This document shows, piece after piece, positions 30,089 to 41,422 of a stretch of DNA of 64,000 nucleotides. The notes under the pieces were generated by a model. The model searched no databases. It worked only from the letters and a program-made list of their open reading frames with translations, and had not been told where the DNA came from. The translations under genes were made by a program, and so were the position numbers. Positions within the stretch are counted from its first letter, which is position 1; each line of letters opens with the position of its first letter. Source of the stretch: Nymphaea colorata (lineage: Eukaryota > Streptophyta > Magnoliopsida > Nymphaeales > Nymphaeaceae); assembly GCF_008831285.2 (NCBI RefSeq), contig NC_045142.1:15255354-15319353 (forward strand), read 5' to 3'.

Positions 30089-30528
30089 TATAAATGTGAC
30101 TATAATAGTCACTAAAGAAGAATATGATAGGAAAAGGCACTAAGGCCACTTGAAATATATCAATCTTATTGAATGAATGTCAAATGGCTGTGTAAAACAG
30201 CATACCTTGTACAAGAGGCAGCCCAAGAATATATATAACCAATTAGAGTGAAGGAGAGAAGGAAGAGAGGGCTGTTCTAGCCGTTGGAGGTTCCAACGGC
30301 TCATAAAGGAGCCGTTGGAACTCCCAACGGCTAGAACAAAGGGGAAACAAAAAGAAAAAGAAAAGGAAAAAGAAAAGAAAAGAAAAAGAAAAGAAAAGAA
30401 AAGGAAAATAAAAGAAAAGAAAAAGAAAAATAAAAGAAATAATAAAATACATAAAAATGAAAATAAAATGTAAAAAATGTAAAACCTAATCTAGCTATGA
30501 TATCAACAAGATATCTTATTTCCTAACA
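30089..30528 (-). repeat. Element A 5' LTR (right copy)
   Basis: 440 bp, matching 19,889-20,339 with one substitution (AATAATAT versus AAGAATAT) and an 11-bp shorter GA tract. Confidence 0.93.
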
Positions 30529-30533
30529 TCTTC
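30529..30533. repeat. Target site duplication of A (right)
   Basis: TCTTC, identical to 19,884-19,888. Confidence 0.9.
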
Positions 30534-31245
30534 ATCCAAAGTCTAGCGCATCAAGAGGAGGAGGATACCCGAGATTGGAATAAAGGGGAGGTGATGCAAC
30601 CAGGGAAGCCTCCATGGTTACTCAACAATGATACTGACACTCTCCGGCTATGGGTTTCATTGATGAACTCGTTCGGGTCCCACATAATCATGGTCCTTCA
30701 TCATGTCAGTGGTCACAAGGCCCACGAAGGATGATACACCATCCCCCACACTTGATAAAAATTCCTAATAGCAGTGGGCAACATGTAAGGCTCACCTGGC
30801 TCTCAAAGGAGGAAACCCTAGATGTCGTCAACAAGCTTACGCCCTACTGGGAATCTGGAATCTTCTTCTGCGTGAAGTCAAACACAATGGGAAAGGGTGG
30901 AAGGGTCGAGCAATCAAGAAATCCCTCCTGGTTGAAAGCCGTGGAACCATGGGTGGCGTGGCCTCTTACATCAAGAACAACTAAGAATGTCAAGGAAGAG
31001 GAATGCAGACAAGGGGAGAAGGGACTCTTGGAATCGGCGCTAGGAAGGTGGATGACATCCCTCCATTGCGAGGCTTCACGACCTTGCAAGATGGGCTCCA
31101 AGAAGAAGTTCTCACATCCGATGAGGCAGATCAAGAGGGGGCAGAAGCTCATCCTCCCCTAGTTGGAGAGAGCAGCGATCAACTCACTCGTGCAACTAAG
31201 ATGCTGGAGCCACTGAGTGGGCAGACTCAGGGGCAGTCAAGGGTA
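30534..31245 (+). other. Element C internal region, right of A
   Basis: Open for 170 codons in one plus frame (30,650-31,162), but the product resembles nothing I recognise. It may be the decayed gag of C. An Arg/Lys-rich stretch and a KKKF segment are all that stand out. Confidence 0.35.
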
Positions 31246-32379
31246 TGTTACTGGTAGGACGCAAGCTGCGGGCACTGTAGCTGTCCAGAAAACCCAGACT
31301 GCGCTGCCGTCCTGACCTCCCAAGATCTCTTCTGGAATGTTTTCGGTGCCGAAGATACCAAGATTACAATTCAATGTCTACCCCACTGGGGACAAACCCA
31401 GTGAATCTCCAGTGGTAAAGGTACAAGAAGGGCTTTTCCCGCCTACTCTAGGTCTGAACCTACTACACAGATGGGTTCAAGGCCTTACAACCGTTGCGTA
31501 CAAGAATGCCCTCAGCCTCACTCAACAAACCATACATTCATGCCTACGCGGACAAACCATTCCCCATTCCATAGGTAGGTCCACAGATAAGGCTGAAAGC
31601 GAGTAAACCCACCCCGTTCTATAGGGGGAAAGTGAGGCAAACCTCGCTGGGGCTAGCCCAACGGCACGACCAAGGGCAGAAGACCAAGGCCCTCGGTATC
31701 CAGTAACGGATGGTAAGTCAGGCGGGTACCAGCTTCCTTCACGCCCCCTGTCGCTCCTTGGAAACGCCCTCAAACACAGGCAGCAGGGCAATTACCAAGA
31801 ACACAATTTACAGGAATAAAGGAGGCGAGAGTAGAGGAGCTTCACCAGACGGCAATAGGGACCCCAGGAGCGAACGTAAGGGGTGAGGCAAGCACCGATT
31901 AACGCCGGTGCACGCGCGCTGCCAAGCAGCCTTTGCTCCTAGCTCCTCACGGCTGGTACCTAGCGGCTCGTCGAGCAGCCCTCACAATAGAAAGCCAAGC
32001 AGTCAATGCGTAATCAAACAAGCAAGAACAGTCCCAAGGAGTAGAGAAGCGTCACCGTGTGCGAATATAAACCCCGGGAGCAGACGTCAGTGGGGTGAGG
32101 CAAGCGCCGTTTAACGCCGGCGCAGGCGCGCTGCAGGGCAGCAAGTGCTCCAACTTTCCACGGTCGAGACTGGCGTGCTCAGGTTCAAGGGCGTGGACAG
32201 GGGTCTAGCCGCTTCTGAAGGTCACCATAAATCATAGAACTGTCCGATTGAGCCGAGTTTTGGACAGCAGCTCTGCCGGATAGTTATCCGAGGATGGGCC
32301 AAGGTGGAGCTGGAAAGAACCCAGCATGCGAGTTCAAGCCCCTGGTCTGTCACAGGCGACAGGCTGCTGGAAGACCCTC

Positions 32380-32960
32380 TGTCATTGAACAGGGCAGCAG
32401 ACCTTCGAAAAATCCCAGAAATTCACCCCGGCGTCGGATGGGGGTGAAACTTGGTAGGAAGGTCGCCAGGATAGATACGAAGGGACGCCCCAAATTTGGG
32501 GGGCAAATGCCCACCCCAAGGCAGGGTCGTTGAAGGATTTAAGTTCGGAACTGTTACAGGCGGCAGAGCTCAGTTCAACTTCAGGCGCAGGACAGGGGAG
32601 CTCAACCTTGCAAAATTCACCAAAAATCGCTCGAAGCTCGGATTGAGCTGAAATTTGGTGTGCAGCTGCCTAAGATGATTACCTAGGGACGCCCAAAAGA
32701 TGGGGGGCAAAAGCCCACCCTAAGGTCCAGTCGTTGCTCCTGCAAGTGGCTGGACTGTCGCCCGAAACAGGGGAGAACGGCAGAACAGGGGAGCGACCTT
32801 CAGAAATTCACAGCAGCCCAATCCGGTGGCGGATGAGGCTGAAACTTGGTGGGCAGGAGGCCATGACCATTACGTTGGGACGCCCAGAGTATGGGGGGCA
32901 TCTGACCACCCCATGGCCAAGTCGTTGGGAGGATTGGGATCTGGCCTGTTACAGGAAACA
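32380..32960. repeat. Array of ~190-204 bp tandem units in L
   Basis: The landmark GGGACGCCC recurs at 32,482, 32,686 and 32,877. Each time GGGGGGCA and a CCACCC segment follow, and a TGAAA.TTGGT segment precedes. Units are diverged by perhaps a quarter of positions. Confidence 0.8.
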
Positions 32961-33178
32961 GAGCTCACGGCAGGTAGCAGTGAGCTTCTTCTTCCTCACG
33001 GCTCAACCCAGCAACCCATTTCCAGCCTTCTGTTCGTGCAGTCCACAGGCAGAAACGAGGATCACGCAACAGAGAATGAGGAAGGAGTCGATCCTTCACC
33101 CGATTTGGGGTTTTCCCCCAAATTGCTATCGTAAACAGGGAAACCGGCTGGGAAGCAGGCGGAGTTCACAGGGAGAGC

Positions 33179-33720
33179 CACCAGCGAGGTCTCGTTTCCG
33201 TCGGAGGGTCCCTTGGCAGCGGTGGATGATCGAATCCTCCTCAGAATTGATCCCTGGTGTCGCCCAGGGGTGAAGAAGGCAACCGCTTGGTCCCCTGGAT
33301 CAGATGGGAACGCCTTAGCTGTCTGTTCGGGTGGAGGAGGCGCTGAACAGGAGCAACAGCCACCAGTGAACTCCTGAAGCCGTGGGGGGGTCGTCTGCAG
33401 CTGAAGACGGACGGATCCTTCTCAGGAAGGATCCACGACGTCGCCAAGAGGTGCAGAAGCCAAAGGCGGGGTCCTGTGGTGAATCAGGGAATGCTTCTGC
33501 TGCTGATCAGGTGAAGGAGGCACGAACAGGGGCAGATAGTCACCAGCGAGATCAGAAATCCGTCGGGTGGGGTTTTCAGCCTCTTTGAGCTGTCGGGTCC
33601 TGCTCAGAGGTGAGCCATAGCGTCGCCCAGAGGAGCAGAAGCCAACGGCGATGCTCCCTGGTTCAGATGGAAGGGATTCAGCAGGCTGGATAGGAGGAGG
33701 TGATGCGGTAGGGGCTGCGG
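33179..33720. repeat. Array of ~181 bp tandem units in L
   Basis: CACCAG recurs at 33,179, 33,361 and 33,541. Each is followed by GGATCC/GATCC-type and CGTCGCC(C/A)AG segments, then TCCC(C)TGG-TCAG and GGA-GGAGG in the same order. Confidence 0.8.
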
Positions 33721-34218
33721 GTGAAACAGCAGCGTTCAGCTGCGGTGGAGGGCGACGGGAGAAGCTTGGACCTCATGGGGGAGAGCAGAAGAAGCGTCAA
33801 AGGCAAGGGACGCATGGGGAAGACAGAAGAAGCAAAGGATTGAGGAGAGGAAGAGGCGTCATGAAGTAGGGACGCGAGAGAGAGAAGCGGGGGAGACAAC
33901 CCTCGCCATGGCGAGCGTGAGCCCTCGGGTGGGAGGAGAGAGAAAATCGCGAGAGAGGAGAGAGAAACCAGGTTCTTCATAAAACATGTATATCCTGTAC
34001 AATGAGGTTCATGCGTTTTAACGCATGAGTGAGCCGGTTTGCTCAGCCGAACCGGTTCTATCTGGCCGAACCGATTCACAGTCCAATAACAATAAAAGAT
34101 TAAAGTAAAAATATGTACAACATGAAAGGGAAACCGTTTCGCACGGTCACCCAAGTCCATCAACGCCCGTTCCAAGGGCGGGGTCAGTCGAGACGCTCGA
34201 GCTGGGTGTGAACCCACT

Positions 34219-34680
34219 TCACCCTGACTCAGGAAGGGTGGTCTTCATCACGAGCATGGCCGCGTCTGAGCCGTCCTCCTTCAGCATCCGTCCATCGCGC
34301 CGCGTGTCGGCTATCTCCTTGGTCCCGCTAGGTTCGGGTGCGTCTTTATCCCTGTCACACGAAGAGTTAGCCATATAAAATTCTAATCGCGGGTTGATCG
34401 TCGGCTCTTCCCCTGCCCGGCGGGTGTGAACGGTGTCTGCCCTGGTCGTAGCCCCGTAGACGCTAGCTGTCCCGCGTCTATCGGCACTACCTTCGGCACT
34501 AGGAGGCCAACGTCGGCGGCCCTCGGTGCAGGTCTGGCCGGTCCTGGACGGCACTCTGTTGCCTCCTTCGCCCCCGACGGGCTCAACGGCAGTAGCAGTG
34601 GCCTCGCCCACGTCCTGTCTCGACGGACTCCTAGACAGGCACGTATCAGTTACATTGTTAGGTCTTTCAATATCAGGCAT
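34219..34680 (-). other. Open frame of unknown nature next to L
   Basis: 153 codons on the minus strand, starting MPDIERPNNVTDTCLS and ending TTLPESG. The product is Arg/Gly/Ala/Thr-rich and low in hydrophobic residues. No family was recognised. It abuts the promoter end of L and could be the tail of that element's coding region or a chance frame in GC-rich DNA. Overlapping plus-strand frames of similar length argue for caution. Confidence 0.25.
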
Positions 34681-34870
34681 AATGAAAAGGCTGCTTCCAC
34701 CGGAAATTATGGGAGCAAGGGCATTAATGTGCTCAATAGAGAAGCAGTGAGAGGAAGGCTTTCTCTCCCTCTGGCTTGCCCGAAGGAAGAAACTAGAAAG
34801 GTGAGGCAGTTTACAAAGAATCTACCTAAGGCAGAAAAGCAACTGAGACTCATTATCAGTAGATTCCAAG

Positions 34871-34928
34871 AGTTGATATTTTTGCTGCTTCCATTTGATA
34901 GTTGATATTTTTGCTGCTTCCATTTGAT
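34871..34928. repeat. 29-bp tandem duplication
   Basis: Two identical adjacent units, each beginning AGTTGATATTTTTGC and ending CCATTTGAT. Confidence 0.95.
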
Positions 34929-35159
34929 CCAAAGCGCATATACACCATGCAGAGATGCCGTATCTCTGTCAAATACAGCACCAGGGAGTACTCAAGACCT
35001 CAGAATGGTACTAATGAGTCACCTGAGAACAAAGAGGTAAAAATTGGAAAGGAAGGAGAAACCATACTGGGTCTTGCAATTGACATTGCTCTAGTGATCA
35101 TTAAAGAAAATGTTTGGAGATATATCATGTGAAGTGAAACCGAGAAGGTTGGGACCTAT

Positions 35160-35490
35160 GTCACATAGATATGGGTATGGGTGCTGGTATGGGTATGGGG
35201 AAGCGGTTACAGGTACGACGTTTTCGCCAATCTTGGTACGGCAGTATGACGATAATTATATATTTTTAATTCTAAAAAACAAAATTGATATCATTACATC
35301 ATTAAGACAATGTTCCTTTCATAGTTCCTACATATAATCTCATTAAAAAAACATAAACAGACCAAGACAATGTTTTTTTTGTGGTTTGGATCAGTTCTGA
35401 CCTGGAACTAATCCAAACGTACTCAGTCCTGGTACGGGTATGCCGGTACGCCGGTATGGGTACGTGGGCTCCCCCACGTACCACTGTGAC
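35160..35490. repeat. Patch of GGTATGGG/GGTACGGG short repeats
   Basis: TATGGGTATGGG-type repeats at 35,169-35,200 and GGTACGGGTATGCCGGTACG-type repeats at 35,430-35,465 bracket about 230 bp. GGTTGGGAC occurs just outside both ends. This could be a small non-autonomous insertion; its ends are not clear enough to name it. Confidence 0.35.
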
Positions 35491-35829
35491 TTAGGTTGGG
35501 ACGTGTGGGGTGGACTATGAGCGGCCTCTGTTTAGGTGGGAAGGCTGCATTAAGCCAGCCAGCGACCTGCTTACTGAGACCCATGATATGCGTTAAGCCA
35601 GTGAGGCCTTTCGATGCCAATCAGTGGGTTAAACTGCAGACTTTAAAGGAATTTAAACACTCAGTCATTAACATAGTAACATACGTTTTCACACATATTG
35701 TTGGGAAACACCTTATCTTGGTAGTGGCATCTACAACATGTACACAGCACAATTTTGGAGAGGAAGGACTGTTTTCATGCAGCGACAATTCCTTCTCTGC
35801 CACTCACACCTTGAGGACAAGTGTTTTTC

Positions 35830-35840
35830 GAAGGGGGAAG
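35830..35840 (+). other. Polypurine tract of C
   Basis: GAAGGGGGAAG four bases before the 3' LTR of C, preceded by a Gypsy-like coding end (CTTGAGGACAAGTGTTTTTC). Confidence 0.7.
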
Positions 35841-35843
35841 TAT

Positions 35844-36059
35844 TGTAAGATACTGGATATGGGATCACGGGTCAGGTCCATTGGACTGACCCGATAACCT
35901 CCATAAATAGGGTTGGTAGGTCATATCAGTCATCATTGCTTCTTTGAGAGTGTCTTACCTCTGGAAGGAAGAAGCCCAAATCTGAGATTAGGGTGTGTGT
36001 GCGCGTGTGTCATCTTAGGGTTTCCTTGTAAAGGGTTGGTGAGTTAGCAGGGGCTAACA
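35844..36059 (+). repeat. Element C 3' LTR
   Basis: 216 bp, TGTAAGATACTGG...GGGGCTAACA. It matches the 5' LTR with about 15 differences and a small GTGTGCGC length change. Confidence 0.85.
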
Positions 36060-38701
36060 CTTCTAGAGTAATATTCCTTTGAGAAGGTTCATAGACCTGA
36101 GGACAATTGTCATTTTTTTCAACTTGAGTTCGAGGTTCGCTTATTTCTGCTTCTTCCTAATCCAAGTTGGAATTTTCACAATTTTCACACTCAGAAGATA
36201 GTTAAAATGAAAACGAGTAGTCAAGGATTTCATTGTTTGTTTTATGATCATCATGTCCATTCATTTTCAACAAAGCTAACATTTTTTGAAACAATGAGTT
36301 TATTATTTTTAGGATCATGACATTATTGTCCTTTTTGAGTTTCAGAATAACTAAGAAAAACACAAGAAATTGCTCTGGTGATAATTTTTCTCCTTTGTCA
36401 TCTATAACAAAATGTATGCATCCAGATATTCTAAGTATTTAAAAGTCGGGTTGTATGCTTAAAAATGTTTTTCTAAGGGACTTCTATTTGATCAAAATTT
36501 AGAAGGCATTTCGTTTACGCATAGAGGTAAGAGCAGCTTCAGCCCAATATTCTGTATAAATTTTCCTTGAGCCAAGCATAGTTCTTGACTTCTTGTTTCA
36601 GTCATGTGTCTATATTTTCTCTTAGACCTTTTTTTTTTGGGGTGTTCTAGGACAAGATCTTTAATGAGTAATTCCATTTAAGTGTAAATTTTTAAATTGT
36701 TGGGCTAGTATTCTTCTACAGAATTTGTGTTTAGTATCTCAATGTTAAACTCCAATTGATTTTTGGCAGATTTGTTTAAAATATTCAAATACTTCAGATG
36801 TATTAATAAGGTAAATTTGATAATATCAAATAAAATCATTTATAAATATAACATGATAGATGAAACCTCCCTATGACATGATAGGAGTAGGATCCCAAAC
36901 ACTCAAATGAACCAATGCAAAGGGCATTTTAAGAAAAGGATGTTCATTGTTCAAAGGATGACACATTCGTTCTTCCAAGAGTGCAATCGTCATAATGAAA
37001 GTTTTCTACCTTCTTGGTTGGAATGATAAAAGATAGTTTCTCCATGTTAGGGTGTCCTGGTCTGTTATGCAGAACATTTGTATTTTCAGTTTAGTGGCAG
37101 AGATACATGGGGGCTGGTGCCCACACCAGCTCATAAAAAATTTCTAAGAAAGGACTTAAAATTACACTAGGATAATTCAAAACTTGCACGTTGTGCCCAC
37201 ACCAGACTTGGGCTGGTGATCGAGTGCTCCTCAGCTAAAAATTCCTGGCTCCACCACTGCTTCAGTTTGGACGGTATTACAAAAAATGTTTTCCTAAAAG
37301 GAATAGATGTTCAATATAGTATGGTCTCCCTTCTTAGAGCTTTCCCCAGTCAATTTCCTTGACTGGTGATATGCACCTAACTTTTTTCTTTTTTTGGTGA
37401 CAAGACAACATCACAATCATGACCTGTCAATTGGAAACTGAAAGCAAGTTAAGATGTCCAGTTTTAAGCATAATTAAAAGCTTTTGACTTTCAAGGTTTC
37501 CTATACTTTCAATTTTTAAAGTAGTTCCATCTTTAGTACAAAGAATGCACAAAAGTTTGATTGACATTTAGATAGGACATGTTCGTTCGAGTATATGAAA
37601 AGAGGCTCGAAAGTCAATTAACGAAAAGCTAGTACCTTGAATTTAAGTAGTAGATGCAGCCGTTCCAAATAATGAAAGTTTGAGAAGTGGTTGAAGCTTG
37701 AATGGCTTTTGCAAGCTGATCTAACAAAATTGATCCCACAGGTACTCCATCTTGGCTGGTTGAAGAGGTGTCTACAACCTTTTTATCATTATATTTAGAA
37801 TCTCTTTTTGTGCTTTGGACATTGAGGTCTAACCTGACCTGGTTCATGACAGAAGTGAAACCATCTTGACTTCTCCTTTGTTTTGGTTCATATTGAAGTG
37901 CTGTGTTCTATGAGATTTTACATGATTTTTAGGTCGAGCTGCTGCAAAAACTTTATCCTTCTCAGTTTTTTTAGAAAGAACACTGTCAAGGTCTTGTTAA
38001 GGTCGAGCCTTGTTTGTTCTCCAAATAATCTTGTAAAAGTCTTATGGATAGGTGGAGGAAAGGAAAGAGGAAGAGGGAAGCTCTAACATAATCAAATTTG
38101 GTGCTTAGTCCTTCTAGGAAAGCATAGAGGCTCTCTTCCTTAACTTCAGCCTTTCTGATCTTATGACATTCACTTCTTTCTCCCAATTTTGGCTCAACTT
38201 GGGACAACTGATTTCATATTAAAGCCAACTGTATTATAATAACCTCTAAGAGGTTATCTTCTTCTTTGATGTTTCTAGTTTTTTCTTGGAGATAGTAATT
38301 ATAAGTCATCTTTTTTTGTGTGAACACGTCTTTTGGATACTCCTATGCTTCATTATATGTCTTATAATAAAATAATTTGAAGCAATTTTGGGCTCCATTC
38401 CACTATATATCTACGAAAGAATTTTTGCATTTTCCAATCACTCATTTCCTCGAAGTATTTTTCCATTGTTTTTTTCTTTTTCTCTGTCATCTACAGACTA
38501 CAGTTTTTCAACACTATTCTCAATATTTTAAACAAGTTGGACAATAGGTTGAGTAACCATGCCTTTAACGTATCCCCATAGATATTGGCCCTTGATGTAG
38601 GCTTCCAAATGACCTGCCCATACTTTATAAGTGCTTCCATCTAGCTTGAATGTGGGAAGAAAATTTGAATTATTGGGATAGTTTTGAGATGGTTCTACCA
38701 T
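36060..38701 (-). pseudogene. Copia element D, gag to integrase remnant
   Basis: Decayed Copia element on the minus strand. Gag opens at 38,701 (MVEPSQNYPNNSNFLPTFKL, then DGSTYKVW...IKGQYLWG), clearly related to gag of element A. A later gag part lies at 38,207-37,986 (CHKIRKAEVKEESLYAFLEG) and a zinc-knuckle area near 37,830. The integrase C-terminal half is at 36,677-36,492 (RKYRHMTETRSQ...NEMPSKF). Stops and frameshifts are frequent, so D is the oldest Copia copy here. About 37,100-37,260 looks like a later small insertion. The protein continues at 18,937 on the far side of C. Confidence 0.75.
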
Positions 38702-38832
38702 AATGTCCAGGGCTTTTTAAAAATCTTCTTATTGATAAATCAACACTCAAGTTTAGTAGAAGATAAGTACGAGCAGTGTAAGGCAGCACTCTTGCTCAGT
38801 AGAAGAGAACTCAACCCACTAAAATGAGCCTT

Positions 38833-38844
38833 GCTTTGGTACTA
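38833..38844 (-). other. Degenerate primer-binding site of D
   Basis: TAGTACCAAAGC on the minus strand follows a TTTACA LTR-type end and matches TGGTATCAGAGC at 9 of 12 positions. It lies about 130 bp before the gag start of D, as expected. The 5' LTR of D would then lie to the right of 38,845; its outer end could not be found. Confidence 0.45.
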
Positions 38845-39059
38845 TGTAAAAATGGCCAAAAATAACTCCAAAAAGCTTGAAAATAGTCAAGAATGTTATG
38901 CCAAAACACCATGCACAAGAAGATTTATCCAAACATATATAGCAAATCTTGTTTGTGCAGGCTCGATGTATTCACCTCCATGTGTATTTTCTCGTGAAAC
39001 TTTACACAAAAGTATGATTATAAATCTAAATTTTGATTTTTTGGCATTGTTCACTTGTT

Positions 39060-41422
39060 AGTTCCATTTCATCCAACTTGCTAAGATCTTCAGGCATGAG
39101 ATTGATGCAATGAGTAATATATAGAGTTTAAAAGAATGACTCATACTTTTAGATTGGTATTCTACTTGCTGATTTATAATTTCCTCCATTATCTGTGATG
39201 AACTATAGAACATTTTTGGGTCCTAAACTTTTGACAAACATTATGAACAACATAAAACATCAATATTGAAAAACATTTTCCTTTAGGACAATATACAATG
39301 TAATTTGTCATTGTTCTTGTTCTTATATTTGTAATTTTTTCTTCCTGTTTCGGCTTGTTTGTTATCCATCTGCCATGATAACCATGCCTTGTTTCTTTGA
39401 AACTCAATCTCAATTCATCGCAATATGTTCATGCTTCTTTACTATTTGCATCAAAAGTTTTCTCAGCTGATGGTAAGATCACATTTTATACTTAGGGCTT
39501 GTTGAAGTAATTGCACCTACCATAACCTAAAAATGAAATAAATTTGCAATATTAAATGAAAAGCATCGTAGAACCATCTCCTAACTGCATTACTTTCCTG
39601 ATTTACAAAAAGTTCGGAAATCATCCAAATATGAAGTTGAAAACTTGAAGTAGTTTGAGAAAGGAAAGCACTTGCAACTGAGAAAGAAGCACTTGTTCTG
39701 CAACCGGGTGCTCCACTACAAGACTTACCACCTATTTGACTTTCTTGTTTTTTCTACAAGAGCTATGCATGCATCAACCGTTTTCCTTTTTCCCTTGAAC
39801 TAGGCATGTATTATCTTGTGCTAGCATTGGTAGGATCAGTAGTGGGAAGCATATCATCCTCATTTACTTTCCAGAGCTCACCATAGCCCATTCGACTTGT
39901 TCCGTTTCTTTTTCTAATTTTCTGGTTTTTTGGATTTTAGAGCTCTAATCATTTGCACACGTTGCCATTCATAGCTCTAGGTAGATCTCTGAAGGTGCAT
40001 ATGGCCATATTTTCATGCATCCTGGCTGCATTGTCTTTTAGTTAAATGACTCCTATGGCAATCTTTTTCTTACAAAACTTAAAGTAGATGATTTTTACGT
40101 CTTTCATGATACAGATAGATTGTCTTTATACAAAGCAAAGAAGTTCCTCTTTCTTCAACCAAAAATCAATTTCTCACCTATAAATCTAGCTTTACATTGG
40201 TGTTTCCTTCCTCAAAATAATAAGAGCTCCCCAAAACATGTAACAAGGTCCAGGATTTGGGTATGAGGGCTTTTTATAACCAACACTAAAGGGATTTGGG
40301 TCTCCCTTTTTCTTTCAATCTTGTCTTATATGATGCGAGGTGTAGCGTACTGCATTGTACGACACCGCACATATCTTGTGGTACATACCCCCTACAATAC
40401 AATATGGTCGATATGGGATTGCTAATGGCTTTCTGGACCATTGTGCGACATATCATATGTTGTACGAGATAGTATGATGACAGTACTGCTTTTAAACTTG
40501 GTATAATGACTTTGAAAGTTGAAACACTATGGAAATGTAAAGAGTTTAATTAATATTCCATTCTTAAGCATGTGATCTAAAACTGCTGAGGATATGTAGT
40601 TTTGGCTAGCTTGGATCAATTTGGCGTGTCTTTCATTCTTATGAGCTTGTAAAGCTAAATTGTCGATTCTGCTTTTGCTAGAATACTTATTGCAATGTAC
40701 CACTGATATGCTACTTTTTGACATCCTTCAGATCCCATGAAGCAAATAGTAATGTGTTCTTCTCCTTGTCTGTGGGGCATGATATGCAGCACATTAATTT
40801 GTATACGCATGGCAAGAAAAGGAAGAGCTACATATTTGAACAAAAGTACTTGTTTGAATTTTCCTTAATTTCTCCAAGGTTATCCCTTCTCCTGAAATGC
40901 AATTCATCAGCTTGCATATAGTATGGTTGGTAGTGGCAAGGATCTTTGCTTATGGACAGCATTGGAGAATTAACATTTACACAGCCCAAGCCTCCAACTG
41001 TTCATAGTTCCCAAGCCAAGAACAAAGCGTTGGTGGTTATCCTTATGCGTCCCTGCAATCTGTTGAGGACATTGAACCTAGTAGAAGGGATGCATTACGA
41101 TTGGCAAACATAGCTTGCCCTGCTGAAAAAGTAGCACCTAAAAGGAGTTCTCTTTGATATGTTAGACCAGTGAAACATGGAATCAATTTTGAAATAACGA
41201 GTTATAATGGGTGACCCATTAGGGCCAAAAATTTTAGCTTAATAGCTTATGGGCATATTGTGTTAAATTCCATCAAGAGATCCCTTGTTAAGTACAAACC
41301 TATTGGATTGACACCTTTGAAGCCCAAGGTGAGGGCGCTAATTGCTGCTAAGGTTGTCAAAGCCTATGAGTATATTAAAGTCAGAACCTACTATTTACGG
41401 TTCAAATTAAATTCCATTTCAG
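39060..41422. other. Right end of GRXS16 intron, unassigned
   Basis: No coding similarity. About 40,330-40,500 is rich in GTACGA/GCGACA-like short motifs typical of non-coding plant repeats. The last ~200 bp lead into the TTCCATTTCAG acceptor. Confidence 0.4.

Larger units (their letters stand above)
19889..30528 (-). mobile_element. Copia retrotransposon A (minus strand, interrupted by B)
   Basis: LTRs of 451 and 440 bp flank a minus-strand Copia element, with the 5-bp duplication TCTTC outside. On its own strand the LTR begins TGTTAGG and, judged by the duplication and the PBS, ends in TTTATA rather than the usual CA. The PBS touches the 5' LTR and the PPT touches the 3' LTR. The two LTRs differ by one substitution plus one 11-bp indel in the GA tract, so the insertion is recent. 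Without B it would be about 5.4 kb. The coding region is in three frame-shifted pieces. Confidence 0.93.
31246..34122 (-). mobile_element. GC-rich LTR-like block L with tandem arrays
   Basis: About 2.9 kb, sharply GC-richer than its surroundings, starting TGTTACTGG and possibly ending GTACAACA, so it has LTR-like TG...CA ends. On the minus strand a TATA-like ATATACATG...TTTATG near 33,990 is followed by a C/T-rich leader, as at an LTR promoter. Inside are three successive arrays: two units about 212 bp apart near 31,840-32,160, three units 191-204 bp apart near 32,380-32,960, and three units about 181 bp apart near 33,179-33,720. No target duplication was found. It may be a single LTR or truncated end of a large non-autonomous element inside C. 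Confidence 0.45.
18938..36059 (+). mobile_element. Non-autonomous Gypsy-like LTR element C (contains A and B)
   Basis: Bounded by LTRs of 209 bp (left) and 216 bp (right), each starting TGT.AGATAC and ending CTAACA. The flanks TTTCT and CTTCT are a near-match for a 5-bp target duplication. A polypurine tract lies just inside the right LTR. The internal DNA (19,147-19,888 and 30,534-35,843) shows no protease, RT or integrase. It has a possible gag-like opening at 19,347, and a stretch before the PPT (HTLRTSVFRRGK) resembles the C-terminal end of Gypsy polyproteins. It therefore looks like a large non-autonomous derivative. The LTRs differ at roughly 15 positions, so it is much older than A or B. 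Confidence 0.75.
17474..41422 (+). other. GRXS16: GRXS16 intron, 23,949 bp, filled with nested retroelements
   Basis: The donor GTACTG follows codon 136 and the acceptor TTCCATTTCAG precedes GTTGGC at 41,423, giving a phase-0 GT-AG intron. The two exons join within the GIY-YIG domain and leave no gap relative to known family members. Elements D, C, A and B are nested one inside the next and fill 18,738-38,850. Only about 1.2 kb at the left and about 2.5 kb at the right remain unassigned. Whether the whole is transcribed and spliced cannot be shown from DNA, but both exons are open and intact. Confidence 0.88.

Noticed and set aside
33678-34217. 179-codon minus-strand frame
   Set aside because: Lies over the promoter-like end and C/T-rich leader of block L; Ser/Leu/Pro-rich composition without any motif.
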